Of a DNA stretch of 64,000 bases, positions 38,222-46,332 are shown piece by piece; position 1 is the stretch's first letter; every line of letters begins with the position of its first letter. The notes below the pieces were generated by a model that saw nothing but the letters and a program-made list of their open reading frames with translations, did not search any database and was not told the origin of the DNA. A program made the position numbers and the translations under genes. Origin of the DNA: Confluentibacter lentus (lineage in GTDB: Bacteria > Bacteroidota > Bacteroidia > Flavobacteriales > Flavobacteriaceae); the NCBI RefSeq assembly GCF_002806995.1, contig NZ_NIHE01000011.1, positions 22,466 to 86,465 of the forward strand. Direction: 5' to 3'.

Positions 38222-38253
38222 CAAAAGTAGAAAAATGAAATGGGAAGTCGAAA
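38222..38253 (-). promoter_or_regulatory. Probable promoter of the ABC-F gene
   Basis: On the minus strand TTTC (38250-38253) is followed after 20 bases by TACTTTTG (38222-38229), a match to TAnnTTTG, about 22 bases from the ATG. The rest of the gap 38201-38417 is A+T-rich with no other clear feature. Confidence 0.5.
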
Positions 38254-38417
38254 CTTAGACGATTGTTTTTAATAAAGGGAAAAATCTAATTTTTAAATAA
38301 ATAAAATATCTCCAAAATTTACAATTAGACATAAAATACATTTTAACATATTTTTTTTATGACACATATAAAAAAAGTTTAGTTTTATCTACTACCTAAA
38401 ACTAACTAAATAACATT

Positions 38418-39956
38418 ATGAAACAACTTGTATTTTTGATACTGATGTTTGGCGCAATGAATAATGCTTTCGCACAAAACACGCCCATCGACACTAGTAA
38501 ATATCCGCCTTTAACAACCTTTACAGCACAAGAAGACCATGCCAATATGATGCAACAACTGGGTATTACCGAAGTGAGACCCGGTAAAAGTGGTGACCCA
38601 ACAAATCCAAATTCCGCAAACTATGACGAAGCCATCGCCAACCCTTGCCCAGAATTGCCGGAGATTTTGGTTACCAATAAAGGCAAAAAAGTCACCACGC
38701 CAGACATGTGGTGGAATACGCGAAGACCAGAATTGGTTGAAATGTTTGAGCGTGAAGTATATGGACGCATTCCCGAAAATGTACCAAACGTCACTTGGAA
38801 GGTTGAAATAGTGGACAACGAACGTGTTGGACGCATTCCGGTGATTGCAAAAAAATTAGTGGGTCATGTCGATAATAGTTCCTACCCTTTGATTAATGTG
38901 GATATAGAAATGGTTGTGGTTTTACCAACCAATGTAAAAGGCCCTGTTCCCGTACTCATGATGTTTGGTAGTCCTCGTTTACCAGCACCTGCCCAGCCAA
39001 GTCCAGAAGATTTAGAGAAAGTCAACAAAAGTTTTAAAGCTATGATGATTGCTAATGACCCCGATATGAAAACCGTTTTTGAGCGTTATCCTGCTTACGA
39101 ACCTATCACTAGATTGGCTGGTCCAGGATTTTTCGCGCCCCCTGTAGATGGAAACTCGCCTCCTACCGAACAATTATTGGCAGCAGGCTGGGGTTATGCC
39201 ACCATCTCAACAGCAAGTATTCAAGCTGATAATGGTGCCGGACTTACAAGAGGTATTATTGGATTGGTAAACAAAGGGCAGCCTCGTACCCCAGAACAAT
39301 GGGGGTCACTTCGTGCTTGGGCTTGGGGCGCTGCCCGTGGATTGGATTATTTAGAAACAGACCCACTAGTCGATGCCAAAAAAGTAGGTATCGAAGGCGT
39401 TTCACGTTATGGAAAAGCGGCACTAGTCACCTTGGCTTTTGAACCACGTTTTGCTTTGGGACTGATTGGCTCCTCGGGGAAAGGTGGTGCTACCTTACAC
39501 CGTCGCGTTTTTGGTGAAGCGGTTGAAAACCTTGGAAGCTCTGGAGAATATCATTGGATGGCCGGTAATTATATTAAATATTCCGCTGAAAAAGGTAAAT
39601 TAGGTAAAATGACGGGGTGTGATTTACCAGTAGATTCGCACCAACTTCTGGCATTAGCGGCTCCTAAACTAACGTTTATAAGTTATGGCATTCCTGAAAA
39701 GGGAGATGCCCTTTGGTTGGATCAAAAAGGAAGTTATCAGGCAACCATTGCTGCTGGAACCGTTTTCAAACTACTTGGCGTAAAGGATTTAGGTGTTTCA
39801 AACGATTACCATAAAGAGGTAATGCCACCTATGTTAACAGATATGCTTGATGGTGAATTGGCTTGGAGACAACATGATGGCGGACATACCGATGCCCCAA
39901 ACTTTCAGCATTTTATTCCTTGGGCAAGTCAAAAATTAGGCTATAAACCCAATTAA
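38418..39956 (+). CDS. CE15-like glucuronoyl esterase
   Basis: The 512-residue protein has a signal peptide (residues about 1-19, AFA before QNT). The CE15 nucleophile motif reads GVSRYGKAAL near residue 330 and a late His is in HDGGHTDAPNF near residue 492; RPELVEMFEREVYGRIP is the typical entry region. CE15 enzymes cleave esters between glucuronic acid on xylan and lignin alcohols, or related uronate esters. It is the first gene of a set with a TIM-barrel and an enolase-superfamily gene, consistent with uronate-polymer use. Substrate is inferred. Confidence 0.8.
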   Translation: MKQLVFLILMFGAMNNAFAQNTPIDTSKYPPLTTFTAQEDHANMMQQLGITEVRPGKSGDPTNPNSANYDEAIANPCPELPEILVTNKGKKVTTPDMWWNTRRPELVEMFEREVYGRIPENVPNVTWKVEIVDNERVGRIPVIAKKLVGHVDNSSYPLINVDIEMVVVLPTNVKGPVPVLMMFGSPRLPAPAQPSPEDLEKVNKSFKAMMIANDPDMKTVFERYPAYEPITRLAGPGFFAPPVDGNSPPTEQLLAAGWGYATISTASIQADNGAGLTRGIIGLVNKGQPRTPEQWGSLRAWAWGAARGLDYLETDPLVDAKKVGIEGVSRYGKAALVTLAFEPRFALGLIGSSGKGGATLHRRVFGEAVENLGSSGEYHWMAGNYIKYSAEKGKLGKMTGCDLPVDSHQLLALAAPKLTFISYGIPEKGDALWLDQKGSYQATIAAGTVFKLLGVKDLGVSNDYHKEVMPPMLTDMLDGELAWRQHDGGHTDAPNFQHFIPWASQKLGYKPN

Positions 39957-39984
39957 CTTAAAACCTATGAAATTTTAACTTTTG

Positions 39985-40013
39985 AACTCCAACGTTTTAC
40001 GCTGGAGTTTTTT
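39985..40013 (+). terminator. Terminator after the CE15 gene
   Basis: AACTCCAACG (39985-39994) pairs, with one mismatch, with CGCTGGAGTT (40000-40009) around a 5-base loop, followed by T residues. Confidence 0.75.
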
Positions 40014-40041
40014 ATATTTAGATACTAAACTAAACCTAAAA

Positions 40042-40911
40042 ATGAAAAGACGTACATTCATTGCCTCAACCGTGACGGTATCAGTAGGAACCTTAGCGCA
40101 TTTTGAAGCTTTTCCTTCTACTCCTTTCAATAAAAAATCTTCAGAATTGAAAAACAACATACATCACAGTGCCTGCCGTTGGTGCTACAACGACATTCCC
40201 TTAGAGCCATTATTACAACACTTCAATAACCTAGGTATAAAAGCCATGGATTTGGTAGGTCCAGATGAATGGCCATTACTAAAAAAACACAACATCCATG
40301 CATCGATGTGCTGGGGAGCTGAACTAGGTCTATCCGATGGCTGGTGTGACACCAAATTTCATGAACAACTGATTAAAAATTACACTGAAATGATTCCTAA
40401 AGTGGCAGAAGCAGGATATACAAACCTAATTTGTTTTAGTGGCAACCGCAGAGGTATGGATGATGCCGTAGGATTACAGAATTGTGCAGATGGATTGAAA
40501 CAAATTCTACCCCTTGCAGAAAAGCATGGCGTTGTTTTACAGATGGAACTACTCAACTCCAAAGTAGACCATAAAGATTATATGTGCGATCACACTGCTT
40601 GGGGCGTTGAACTGTGTAAAAGTTTGAATTCCAATCATTTTAAATTATTATATGATATCTACCACATGCAAATCATGGAAGGCGATATTATTAGAAATAT
40701 TCAGGATTATCACCAATACATCGGTCATTATCACACGGGAGGAAACCCGGGACGACATGAAATTGACAACACACAAGAACTCTTCTACCCTGCCATCATG
40801 AAAGCCATATTAAAAACAGGCTATAAAGGGTATGTCGCACAAGAATTTGTTCCTTCTTGGGATGATAAAATAGCCGCCCTAAAACAAGGTGTCACTATTT
40901 GTGATGTATAG
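40042..40911 (+). CDS. Tat-exported TIM-barrel sugar isomerase-like protein (hydroxypyruvate isomerase family)
   Basis: The start at MKRRTFIAS gives 289 residues; the frame is open from 39982 but the twin-arginine signal (KRRTF, cleavage about residue 26) marks the true start. The xylose-isomerase-like TIM-barrel metal ligands are visible: Glu in QMELLNS, Asp/His in YDIYHMQ, His in GHYHTGGNPGRHEID, and Glu in AQEFVPSW. Hyi-type enzymes interconvert hydroxypyruvate and tartronate semialdehyde. Export suggests a different, periplasmic sugar substrate. Confidence 0.8.
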   Translation: MKRRTFIASTVTVSVGTLAHFEAFPSTPFNKKSSELKNNIHHSACRWCYNDIPLEPLLQHFNNLGIKAMDLVGPDEWPLLKKHNIHASMCWGAELGLSDGWCDTKFHEQLIKNYTEMIPKVAEAGYTNLICFSGNRRGMDDAVGLQNCADGLKQILPLAEKHGVVLQMELLNSKVDHKDYMCDHTAWGVELCKSLNSNHFKLLYDIYHMQIMEGDIIRNIQDYHQYIGHYHTGGNPGRHEIDNTQELFYPAIMKAILKTGYKGYVAQEFVPSWDDKIAALKQGVTICDV

Positions 40912-41026
40912 TGAAAATTAAGAACCTGACTTTCTAAAAACCAATAATCCTGTTTTTAACTTTTGAAAACCAACTAATAACCATTATTTTTTATATTTAT
41001 TAACCAAACTCAAACTAAACTAAAAA

Positions 41027-42298
41027 ATGAAAAGACGAACGTTTATTCGCAACATGGCCATCACCGCACCTGCCATGATGTTTACGCCTTACTACAATCT
41101 TTGGGCGAATCCGCTAGCTAAAAAAGTAAAAATAACAGACGTTAAATGTGTGCTTGTCCAAATGGGAAGTATGCGTGTTAGTCCGATTGTAAAAATCACT
41201 ACCGATGCTGGTTTGGTAGGTATTGGAGAATGCCACCACGACGAAAACGGTCATGGTGCAAAGGACATTGTTCTAAATGTTTGTAAACCTATATTAATGG
41301 GCAAAGACCCCATGGATTTGGAATATTTGGTGTTTAAGATGAGTACCCGAACTTCCTATTATGGTGGAAACCATGGCTTGGCAACTCACGCCATTACCGG
41401 TGTGGAATTTGCGCTTTGGGATTTGATTGGTAAAATTACCGACCAACCCGTCCGTAAAATATTAGGCGGCGGTGCCCATGTGAACGAAGTTCGTGCCTAT
41501 GCATCTTCAAGACCCAGAAATATGCTGGAAAAGGATTCGGTACAGGAATTTGCCGAACTCATGAAAAACCAAGGATGGACAGCTTGCAAAAGTGATATCG
41601 ACCGTGACCAAAGATGGAATAGTTTAAATAATCGTCGTTTATCAAACACAGGTGTTGACACCATTGCCAAAGGTTTTACCAATATGCGCGAAGCTTTGGG
41701 GCCTGAATTTGATATTGCCGTGCATTGCCATTGGGAATTCGATTTTGATAGTGCCTTACGCCTTTGCCGTGCCGTAGCACCCATTCGTCCTGCTTGGATT
41801 GAAGATCCTATGCCTATTGCTTATAACGAACAATGGGTGAAGTTAACAGAACAATCACCAGTCCCAGTACTAACGGGTGAAAATCTATATACACGTGATG
41901 ATTTCCGTCCGTTTATCGTGAACCAAGGCGTGAATATGATTGAAATTGATGTCTCCATGGCTGGTGGTTTATTGGAAGCTAAAAAGATTGCCGACCTAGC
42001 AGAACTCTATTACATGCCTGTGTGTACGCATAATGTAGCAGGCCCGATTGCTACTATTGCATCGGCTAATTTTGCTGCTTCGGTAAGGGAGTTTGTCGCT
42101 CATGAAGCCTTCATTTTTAACCCTATGAATCGTGCTGGCCGCGGTATTAATGGCGATCCAGACGTGTTAGGCTATGATAAGGAAATGATTGTAAAAGGCC
42201 ATATTCAATTAAGTGACCGACCTGGTTTTGGTATAGAACTGAATGAAAAACTCATTAAAGAGAAATATTTGGTTAAAGGTGAAACTTGGTGGGATTAA
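41027..42298 (+). CDS. Tat-exported enolase-superfamily protein (mandelate racemase/sugar-acid dehydratase-like)
   Basis: The 423-residue protein starts with a twin-arginine signal (MKRRTFIRNM, cleavage about residue 27). The enolase-superfamily barrel shows ligands in VHCHWEF, WIEDPMP and LTGENLY, and the general base His in CTHNVAGP. That set fits sugar-acid dehydratases (gluconate, galactonate or mannonate type). It lies 115 bases after the TIM-barrel gene and shares with it a nearly identical leader. It would act in the periplasm on a sugar acid; specificity is unknown. Confidence 0.85.
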   Translation: MKRRTFIRNMAITAPAMMFTPYYNLWANPLAKKVKITDVKCVLVQMGSMRVSPIVKITTDAGLVGIGECHHDENGHGAKDIVLNVCKPILMGKDPMDLEYLVFKMSTRTSYYGGNHGLATHAITGVEFALWDLIGKITDQPVRKILGGGAHVNEVRAYASSRPRNMLEKDSVQEFAELMKNQGWTACKSDIDRDQRWNSLNNRRLSNTGVDTIAKGFTNMREALGPEFDIAVHCHWEFDFDSALRLCRAVAPIRPAWIEDPMPIAYNEQWVKLTEQSPVPVLTGENLYTRDDFRPFIVNQGVNMIEIDVSMAGGLLEAKKIADLAELYYMPVCTHNVAGPIATIASANFAASVREFVAHEAFIFNPMNRAGRGINGDPDVLGYDKEMIVKGHIQLSDRPGFGIELNEKLIKEKYLVKGETWWD

Positions 42299-42321
42299 TG
42301 GAAAACTATTTAAATGAAAAC

Positions 42322-42351
42322 AAAACGCCAACAATTTAGTTGGCGTTTTTT
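42322..42351 (+). terminator. Terminator after the enolase-superfamily gene
   Basis: AAAACGCCAAC (42322-42332) pairs perfectly with GTTGGCGTTTT (42339-42349) around a 6-base loop, followed by T residues. Confidence 0.9.
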
Positions 42352-42383
42352 ATGAAATAACCAAATTAGACATAAGTAACAAT

Positions 42384-42414
42384 TTCGGCTACAAAACACA
42401 AAGATTTGGCTACA
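42384..42414. promoter_or_regulatory. Direct repeat, possible AraC-type operator
   Basis: TTCGGCTACA (42384-42393) and TTTGGCTACA (42405-42414) differ at one base and are spaced exactly 21 bp apart, two helical turns. This is the geometry of AraC-family binding sites. It lies upstream of the SDR-araC pair. Confidence 0.45.
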
Positions 42415-42466
42415 TTCATTCAATATCTATTAACGAAATTTGTAATGAATATTAAAAACACATAAC

Positions 42467-43228
42467 ATGACAGAAACTAAAATTGCATTAATAACGGGCG
42501 GAAGCAGAGGATTGGGAAGAGACATGGCTATTAATATTGCCAAAAAGGGAATAGATGTCATTATAACGTATCATTCAAATCAAGATGCTGCCAATGACGT
42601 TGTTGCTGAAATCCATCAATTAGGTAGAAAAGCCGAAGCATTTCAACTTGATGCAAGTAAACCCAATGAGTTTGATGATTTTTTCAAGCAACTTTCAGAC
42701 TATTTAAAATCCCAAAATACAGAAGGCCGCTTTGATTTTCTTATAAATAATGCTGGCACAGGACTGTACAAACCTTTTGCGGACACTACCGAGGCCGATT
42801 TAGACGATATGTTTAACATTCACTATAAAGGCGTTTATTTCCTAACCCAAAAAGCATTGCCTTTTTTAAATGATGGCGGTAGAATTATTAATATTTCATC
42901 GGGATTAGCACGTTTCAGTTTCCCAAACGCATCCGCTTATGCCAGCATGAAAGGTGCTGTAGAAGTATTTACACGCTATGTGGCTAAAGAATTATCACCT
43001 CGTAGTATCGTAGCGAATGTGGTAGCACCTGGTGCCATCGCTACGGAGTTTGGTGGCGGAGAAAATAAAACGAATGAGAAAAAACGGGAAGCGGTTGCCA
43101 ATTTTACAGCCTTAGGGCGTGTGGGAGAAGCAGATGATATTGGAAGTGTTGTCGCTTTCTTATGTACCGAAGATGCTAAATGGATTAATGGGCAACGATT
43201 GGAAGTCGCGGGCGGTATATTTCTTTAA
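42467..43228 (+). CDS. Short-chain dehydrogenase/reductase (SDR), first copy
   Basis: The 253-residue protein is a classical SDR. It has the cofactor motif TGGSRGLGRD (residues 10-19), NNAG near 94, and the catalytic Ser 144/145, Tyr158 and Lys162 in the order expected. The residues after beta-2 (THYSN-like, ITYHSN) suggest NADP preference, which is inference. The end has the family pattern WINGQRLEVAGG. It is followed after 9 bases by an AraC regulator, so the two are probably one transcript. A second closely related copy is at 46333. Confidence 0.92.
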   Translation: MTETKIALITGGSRGLGRDMAINIAKKGIDVIITYHSNQDAANDVVAEIHQLGRKAEAFQLDASKPNEFDDFFKQLSDYLKSQNTEGRFDFLINNAGTGLYKPFADTTEADLDDMFNIHYKGVYFLTQKALPFLNDGGRIINISSGLARFSFPNASAYASMKGAVEVFTRYVAKELSPRSIVANVVAPGAIATEFGGGENKTNEKKREAVANFTALGRVGEADDIGSVVAFLCTEDAKWINGQRLEVAGGIFL

Positions 43229-43237
43229 ATTTGCACT

Positions 43238-44155
43238 ATGAAAAGCAAGATCATAAAAATCAATTCCATTAGTGAGTTTCATGATATTAGACAATTACCT
43301 AAGCCAGAACATCCATTGATTAGTGTGATTGATTACAGCGGCATCATACATTCACCAAAACATGATGATGTAAGCTGGTTGCAAACCTATTATTCCATAG
43401 CACTTAAAAAAGATGTCCCTGGAACGTATCGTTACGGTCAGCAAAGCTATGATTTCAATGATGGGTTAATGTCTTTTTTTGCACCTAACCAGTTATTGAA
43501 TATTAAATATGTTCCTAACGATTCCAATAAAAAACCTTCTGGGTGGATTTTACTAATCCATCCAGATTTTATTTGGAATACGCCTTTAGCAACGTCCATT
43601 AAAAACTACGATTTTTTTAATTATTCCCTCAACGAAGCCCTGTTTCTATCGGAGAAAGAAGAAAAAATCATCGCTGATATTTTTAAGAACATCAAACAGG
43701 AATACCAATCAAATATTGATAAGTTTAGCCAAAGTATAATCATTTCTCAAATAGAATTATTGCTCAATTATGCCCAACGCTTTTACGAACGTCAGTTTAT
43801 AACGCGACAAAAAAGCAATCATAATCTATTGCAAACCTTAGAAAAGGTTTTAACCAATTATTTTAATAACGATACTGTTATTGGCCTGCCTTCCGTGCAC
43901 TATATCGCAGAGCAGCTCCATGTATCTCCCAATTATTTAAGTAACACTTTAAAACATGCAACGGGACAAACTACTCAACAACATATTCACGAAAAGTTAA
44001 TTGAAAAGGCGAAAGAACAACTATCCACAACCCAATTATCGATTAGCGAAATTGCCTATCAACTGGGTTTTGAGCATTCGCAATCGTTTAGCAAATTGTT
44101 TAAAAGTAAAACAAAGGTATCACCATTGGAGTTCAGGCAAAATTTTATCAATTAA
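43238..44155 (+). CDS. AraC family transcriptional regulator
   Basis: The 305-residue protein has an N-terminal cupin-like sensing part (about residues 1-190) and a C-terminal AraC helix-turn-helix pair (about 200-300) with IAEQLHVSPNYLSNTLKHATG and ISEIAYQLGFEHSQSFSKLFK. It follows the SDR by 9 bases and probably controls that operon, perhaps through the direct repeat at 42384-42414. The 3' end overlaps the opposite-strand regulator by 4 bases. Confidence 0.92.
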   Translation: MKSKIIKINSISEFHDIRQLPKPEHPLISVIDYSGIIHSPKHDDVSWLQTYYSIALKKDVPGTYRYGQQSYDFNDGLMSFFAPNQLLNIKYVPNDSNKKPSGWILLIHPDFIWNTPLATSIKNYDFFNYSLNEALFLSEKEEKIIADIFKNIKQEYQSNIDKFSQSIIISQIELLLNYAQRFYERQFITRQKSNHNLLQTLEKVLTNYFNNDTVIGLPSVHYIAEQLHVSPNYLSNTLKHATGQTTQQHIHEKLIEKAKEQLSTTQLSISEIAYQLGFEHSQSFSKLFKSKTKVSPLEFRQNFIN

Positions 44156-45129
44156 CCATCCTTATTATATTTCGTTTTATAATCTATGGGCGACATGCCC
44201 GTCACTCTATTAAAAACCTCCCTAAAGGCTTTGGTGTCGCTATAACCGACATCGTACTTGACTTCGTTAACCGTTTTTCTAGTGCTTTCCAAAGATTTTT
44301 TGGCGGCTTCTACTTTTACACGTTGTAAATAATCCAAAGGCGTTATGCCAGTTGCTCTAATAAAACGTCTGTCGAAATTCCGGCGTCCGACATGTAGTTG
44401 GGTGGATAAATCCTCAATGGAAATTTTGTCTTCATAATGCTGTTCCATGAAGCTTTGAGCTTCCAATACAACAGCATCATTATGGTGCTTTTGTCCGTTG
44501 AAAATGATAAACTCCGACTGGCTTTGCCGATCCATTTCAATCTGAAAGACCTTAGAACAAAATATAGCCGTTTCCCTATCATAATATTTCTCTACCAAGT
44601 AAAGTATCAAATTCAAAAAAGAATAGGCGCCACCATTAGTATAGATACCGTGCTCATCTGTTATTAATCTATCTCTTTGAAGATTCACGTTTGGGAACAT
44701 ATTCCTAAAAGTATCGGCAGCAGCCCAATGTGTAGAACAACTTTTGCCATCCAACAAACCAGAAGTCGCCAATAAAAAAGCCCCGGTACAAATAGCGGCC
44801 ACTTCTGCCCCATTCTTATATTGATTTTTAATCCATTCTATCAATGATTGATTTTGTTTTACCGCATTTACATAATCATGATTAAGGGATGGAATGATAA
44901 TCAAGTTCGTTTGTTTTATGCCATCAATATGGGTATGTGGCTTTACTGAAAACAAACCTTCATAATAATCGACAGTACTTGATGTTCCTGCGATTTCAAT
45001 AGTGTAATGTTCCTTTTTACCCATCATTTTAAAATGGACATTGGCTCTGGTAAAAATTTTATAAGACCCTACAATGCTACTTAGGTTATTACCGTCTCCA
45101 TTTGGCACAAGTATCGTGATATGTTGCAT
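44152..45129 (-). CDS. GlxA-type regulator: DJ-1/PfpI domain plus AraC helix-turn-helix
   Basis: The 325-residue protein joins an N-terminal DJ-1/PfpI-like domain (about 1-180), with the nucleophile-elbow Cys in AAICTGAFLLA and CSTHWAA, to a C-terminal AraC domain (about 220-320) with LSTQLHVGRRNFDRRFIRAT and VKYDVGYSDTKAFREVF. The family senses small molecules and regulates catabolic genes. It is divergent from the first SRPBCC gene and convergent with the other AraC gene. Confidence 0.92.
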   Translation of the reverse strand: MQHITILVPNGDGNNLSSIVGSYKIFTRANVHFKMMGKKEHYTIEIAGTSSTVDYYEGLFSVKPHTHIDGIKQTNLIIIPSLNHDYVNAVKQNQSLIEWIKNQYKNGAEVAAICTGAFLLATSGLLDGKSCSTHWAAADTFRNMFPNVNLQRDRLITDEHGIYTNGGAYSFLNLILYLVEKYYDRETAIFCSKVFQIEMDRQSQSEFIIFNGQKHHNDAVVLEAQSFMEQHYEDKISIEDLSTQLHVGRRNFDRRFIRATGITPLDYLQRVKVEAAKKSLESTRKTVNEVKYDVGYSDTKAFREVFNRVTGMSPIDYKTKYNKDG

Positions 45130-45194
45130 GTGGTTTGTTCTTTTCTAAACAAATATACTTTAAATATTTGTCCAAATCAACCCGCAATAATGTC

Positions 45195-45209
45195 TATATT
45201 GACAATATA
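45195..45209. promoter_or_regulatory. Palindrome in the divergent promoter region of glxA-like and SRPBCC genes
   Basis: TATATTG (45195-45201) and CAATATA (45203-45209) are perfect inverted halves around one A. The SRPBCC gene has a -7 element TATTTTTG at 45229-45236. Confidence 0.4.
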
Positions 45210-45228
45210 TAAAACTGATTTTAGACCT

Positions 45229-45236
45229 TATTTTTG
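45229..45236 (+). promoter_or_regulatory. -7 element of the SRPBCC operon
   Basis: TATTTTTG matches TAnnTTTG and is 20 bases before the ATG at 45257. No good -33 box is seen at 17-23 bases. Confidence 0.4.
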
Positions 45237-45256
45237 GAAAATAAAAACCCTTTATT

Positions 45257-45685
45257 ATGGAAACAAAAAACTTCAGCTATAGCTTTGAATCAACCAAATC
45301 CCCAGAAACCATATTCACATTATTGCTCGATGTTAAAAAATGGTGGTCTGGTTTCTACGAAGAAACCATTATTGGAGAGAGCAAAAAACCGAATGATGTA
45401 TTTTCATTTAAAGCTGGAGGCGGCATGCATTACACGGTGCAAAAATTGGTGGAAGTCATCCCCAATAAAAAAATTGTGTGGTTGGTCACGGAAAGTAATT
45501 TATCCTTTTTAAAGGAAGTTGATGAGTGGAACAACACCAAAATCCGTTTTGATTTATTACCAAACGGAAACAAAACAAAAATCACCTTTACCCACGACGG
45601 TTTAGTACCTGCATTTGAATGCTATGGTGCTTGCTCCAGTGCGTGGACCAATTACATGCAACAATTGGAAAATACATTACGTTAA
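45257..45685 (+). CDS. SRPBCC domain protein (AHSA1/START-like), first copy
   Basis: The 142-residue protein is a Bet v 1-like/AHSA1-type fold, beginning FSYSFESTKSPETIFTLL and having KKWWSGFYEETIIG and the C-terminal KITFTHDGLVPAFECYGAC and AWTNYMQQLE. The family binds hydrophobic ligands in a large pocket or acts in stress responses; there is no defined reaction. It is 21 bases before a paralogous gene, and the two probably arose by tandem duplication. Confidence 0.85.
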   Translation: METKNFSYSFESTKSPETIFTLLLDVKKWWSGFYEETIIGESKKPNDVFSFKAGGGMHYTVQKLVEVIPNKKIVWLVTESNLSFLKEVDEWNNTKIRFDLLPNGNKTKITFTHDGLVPAFECYGACSSAWTNYMQQLENTLR

Positions 45686-45706
45686 TCTTATAATAACCAA
45701 AACATT

Positions 45707-46198
45707 ATGGAAAACAACAGTTTCACAAAAACCATTTTGGTCAATCAATCAAAAACTACCGCTTTCAATGCTATTAAAAATTTTAGAGCGTGGTGGTCTG
45801 AGGAGATTGAAGGTCCAACCGACCAACTTAATGAATCCTTTTTTTATCATTATAAAGACATCCATTTATGCAAACTAAAACTTATTGACATGATACCAGA
45901 TAAAAAATTGGTTTATGAAGTATTGGAAAATGAATTTAATTTTATTGATGATAAAACCGAATGGGTTGGCACCAAACTCATATTTGATATTTCTGAAAAA
46001 GACACTAAAACGCAAATAACCTTTACCCATGAAGGTTTAGTGCCGACTTATGAATGCTATGCGGTTTGTAACGATGCTTGGACAGGCTACATCACCAACA
46101 GTTTGTACAAATTAATCACTACAGGCAAAGGAGAACCAAACCCAAAAGATAAAGATGGTTTTAATGCCGAGCTCGCCGAGAAATGGCAGCTAAATTAA
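45707..46198 (+). CDS. SRPBCC domain protein, second copy
   Basis: The 163-residue protein repeats the architecture of the gene before it: FTKTILVNQSKTTAFNAI, RAWWSEEIEGPTDQL, and the closely similar C-terminal QITFTHEGLVPTYECYAVC and AWTGYI. The C-terminus is longer, with GKGEPNPKDKDG. It is very likely co-transcribed with the first copy. The same signature in tandem indicates duplication and divergence, not a fusion. Confidence 0.85.
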   Translation: MENNSFTKTILVNQSKTTAFNAIKNFRAWWSEEIEGPTDQLNESFFYHYKDIHLCKLKLIDMIPDKKLVYEVLENEFNFIDDKTEWVGTKLIFDISEKDTKTQITFTHEGLVPTYECYAVCNDAWTGYITNSLYKLITTGKGEPNPKDKDGFNAELAEKWQLN

Positions 46199-46219
46199 AA
46201 ATTCCCTTATCTAATATTT

Positions 46220-46257
46220 AAAACTCCAATGCATTAGCCTTGGAGTTTTTGTTTTTT
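46220..46257 (+). terminator. Terminator after the SRPBCC pair
   Basis: AAACTCCAA (46221-46229) pairs with TTGGAGTTT (46240-46248), followed by T-rich sequence. Confidence 0.85.
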
Positions 46258-46265
46258 ACAAGAAA

Positions 46266-46287
46266 AAGTGTAAGTTTAACTACACTT
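46266..46287. promoter_or_regulatory. Inverted repeat, possible operator of second SDR
   Basis: AAGTGTA (46266-46272) and TACACTT (46281-46287) are perfect inverted halves with an 8-base spacer, 45 bases before the second SDR start. Confidence 0.4.
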
Positions 46288-46332
46288 GGTTTGGTTATTT
46301 TATCAACTTTGTAAAAAACAAAAGCATTCAAC

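Noticed and set aside
39982..40041. Upstream extension of the TIM-barrel protein
   Set aside because: It overlaps a clear terminator and would hide the twin-arginine signal peptide; start set to 40042.
45234..45878. Frame-shifted reading frames over the SRPBCC genes (45234-45512, 45615-45878)
   Set aside because: The in-frame proteins have clear family matches; the shifted frames have none.
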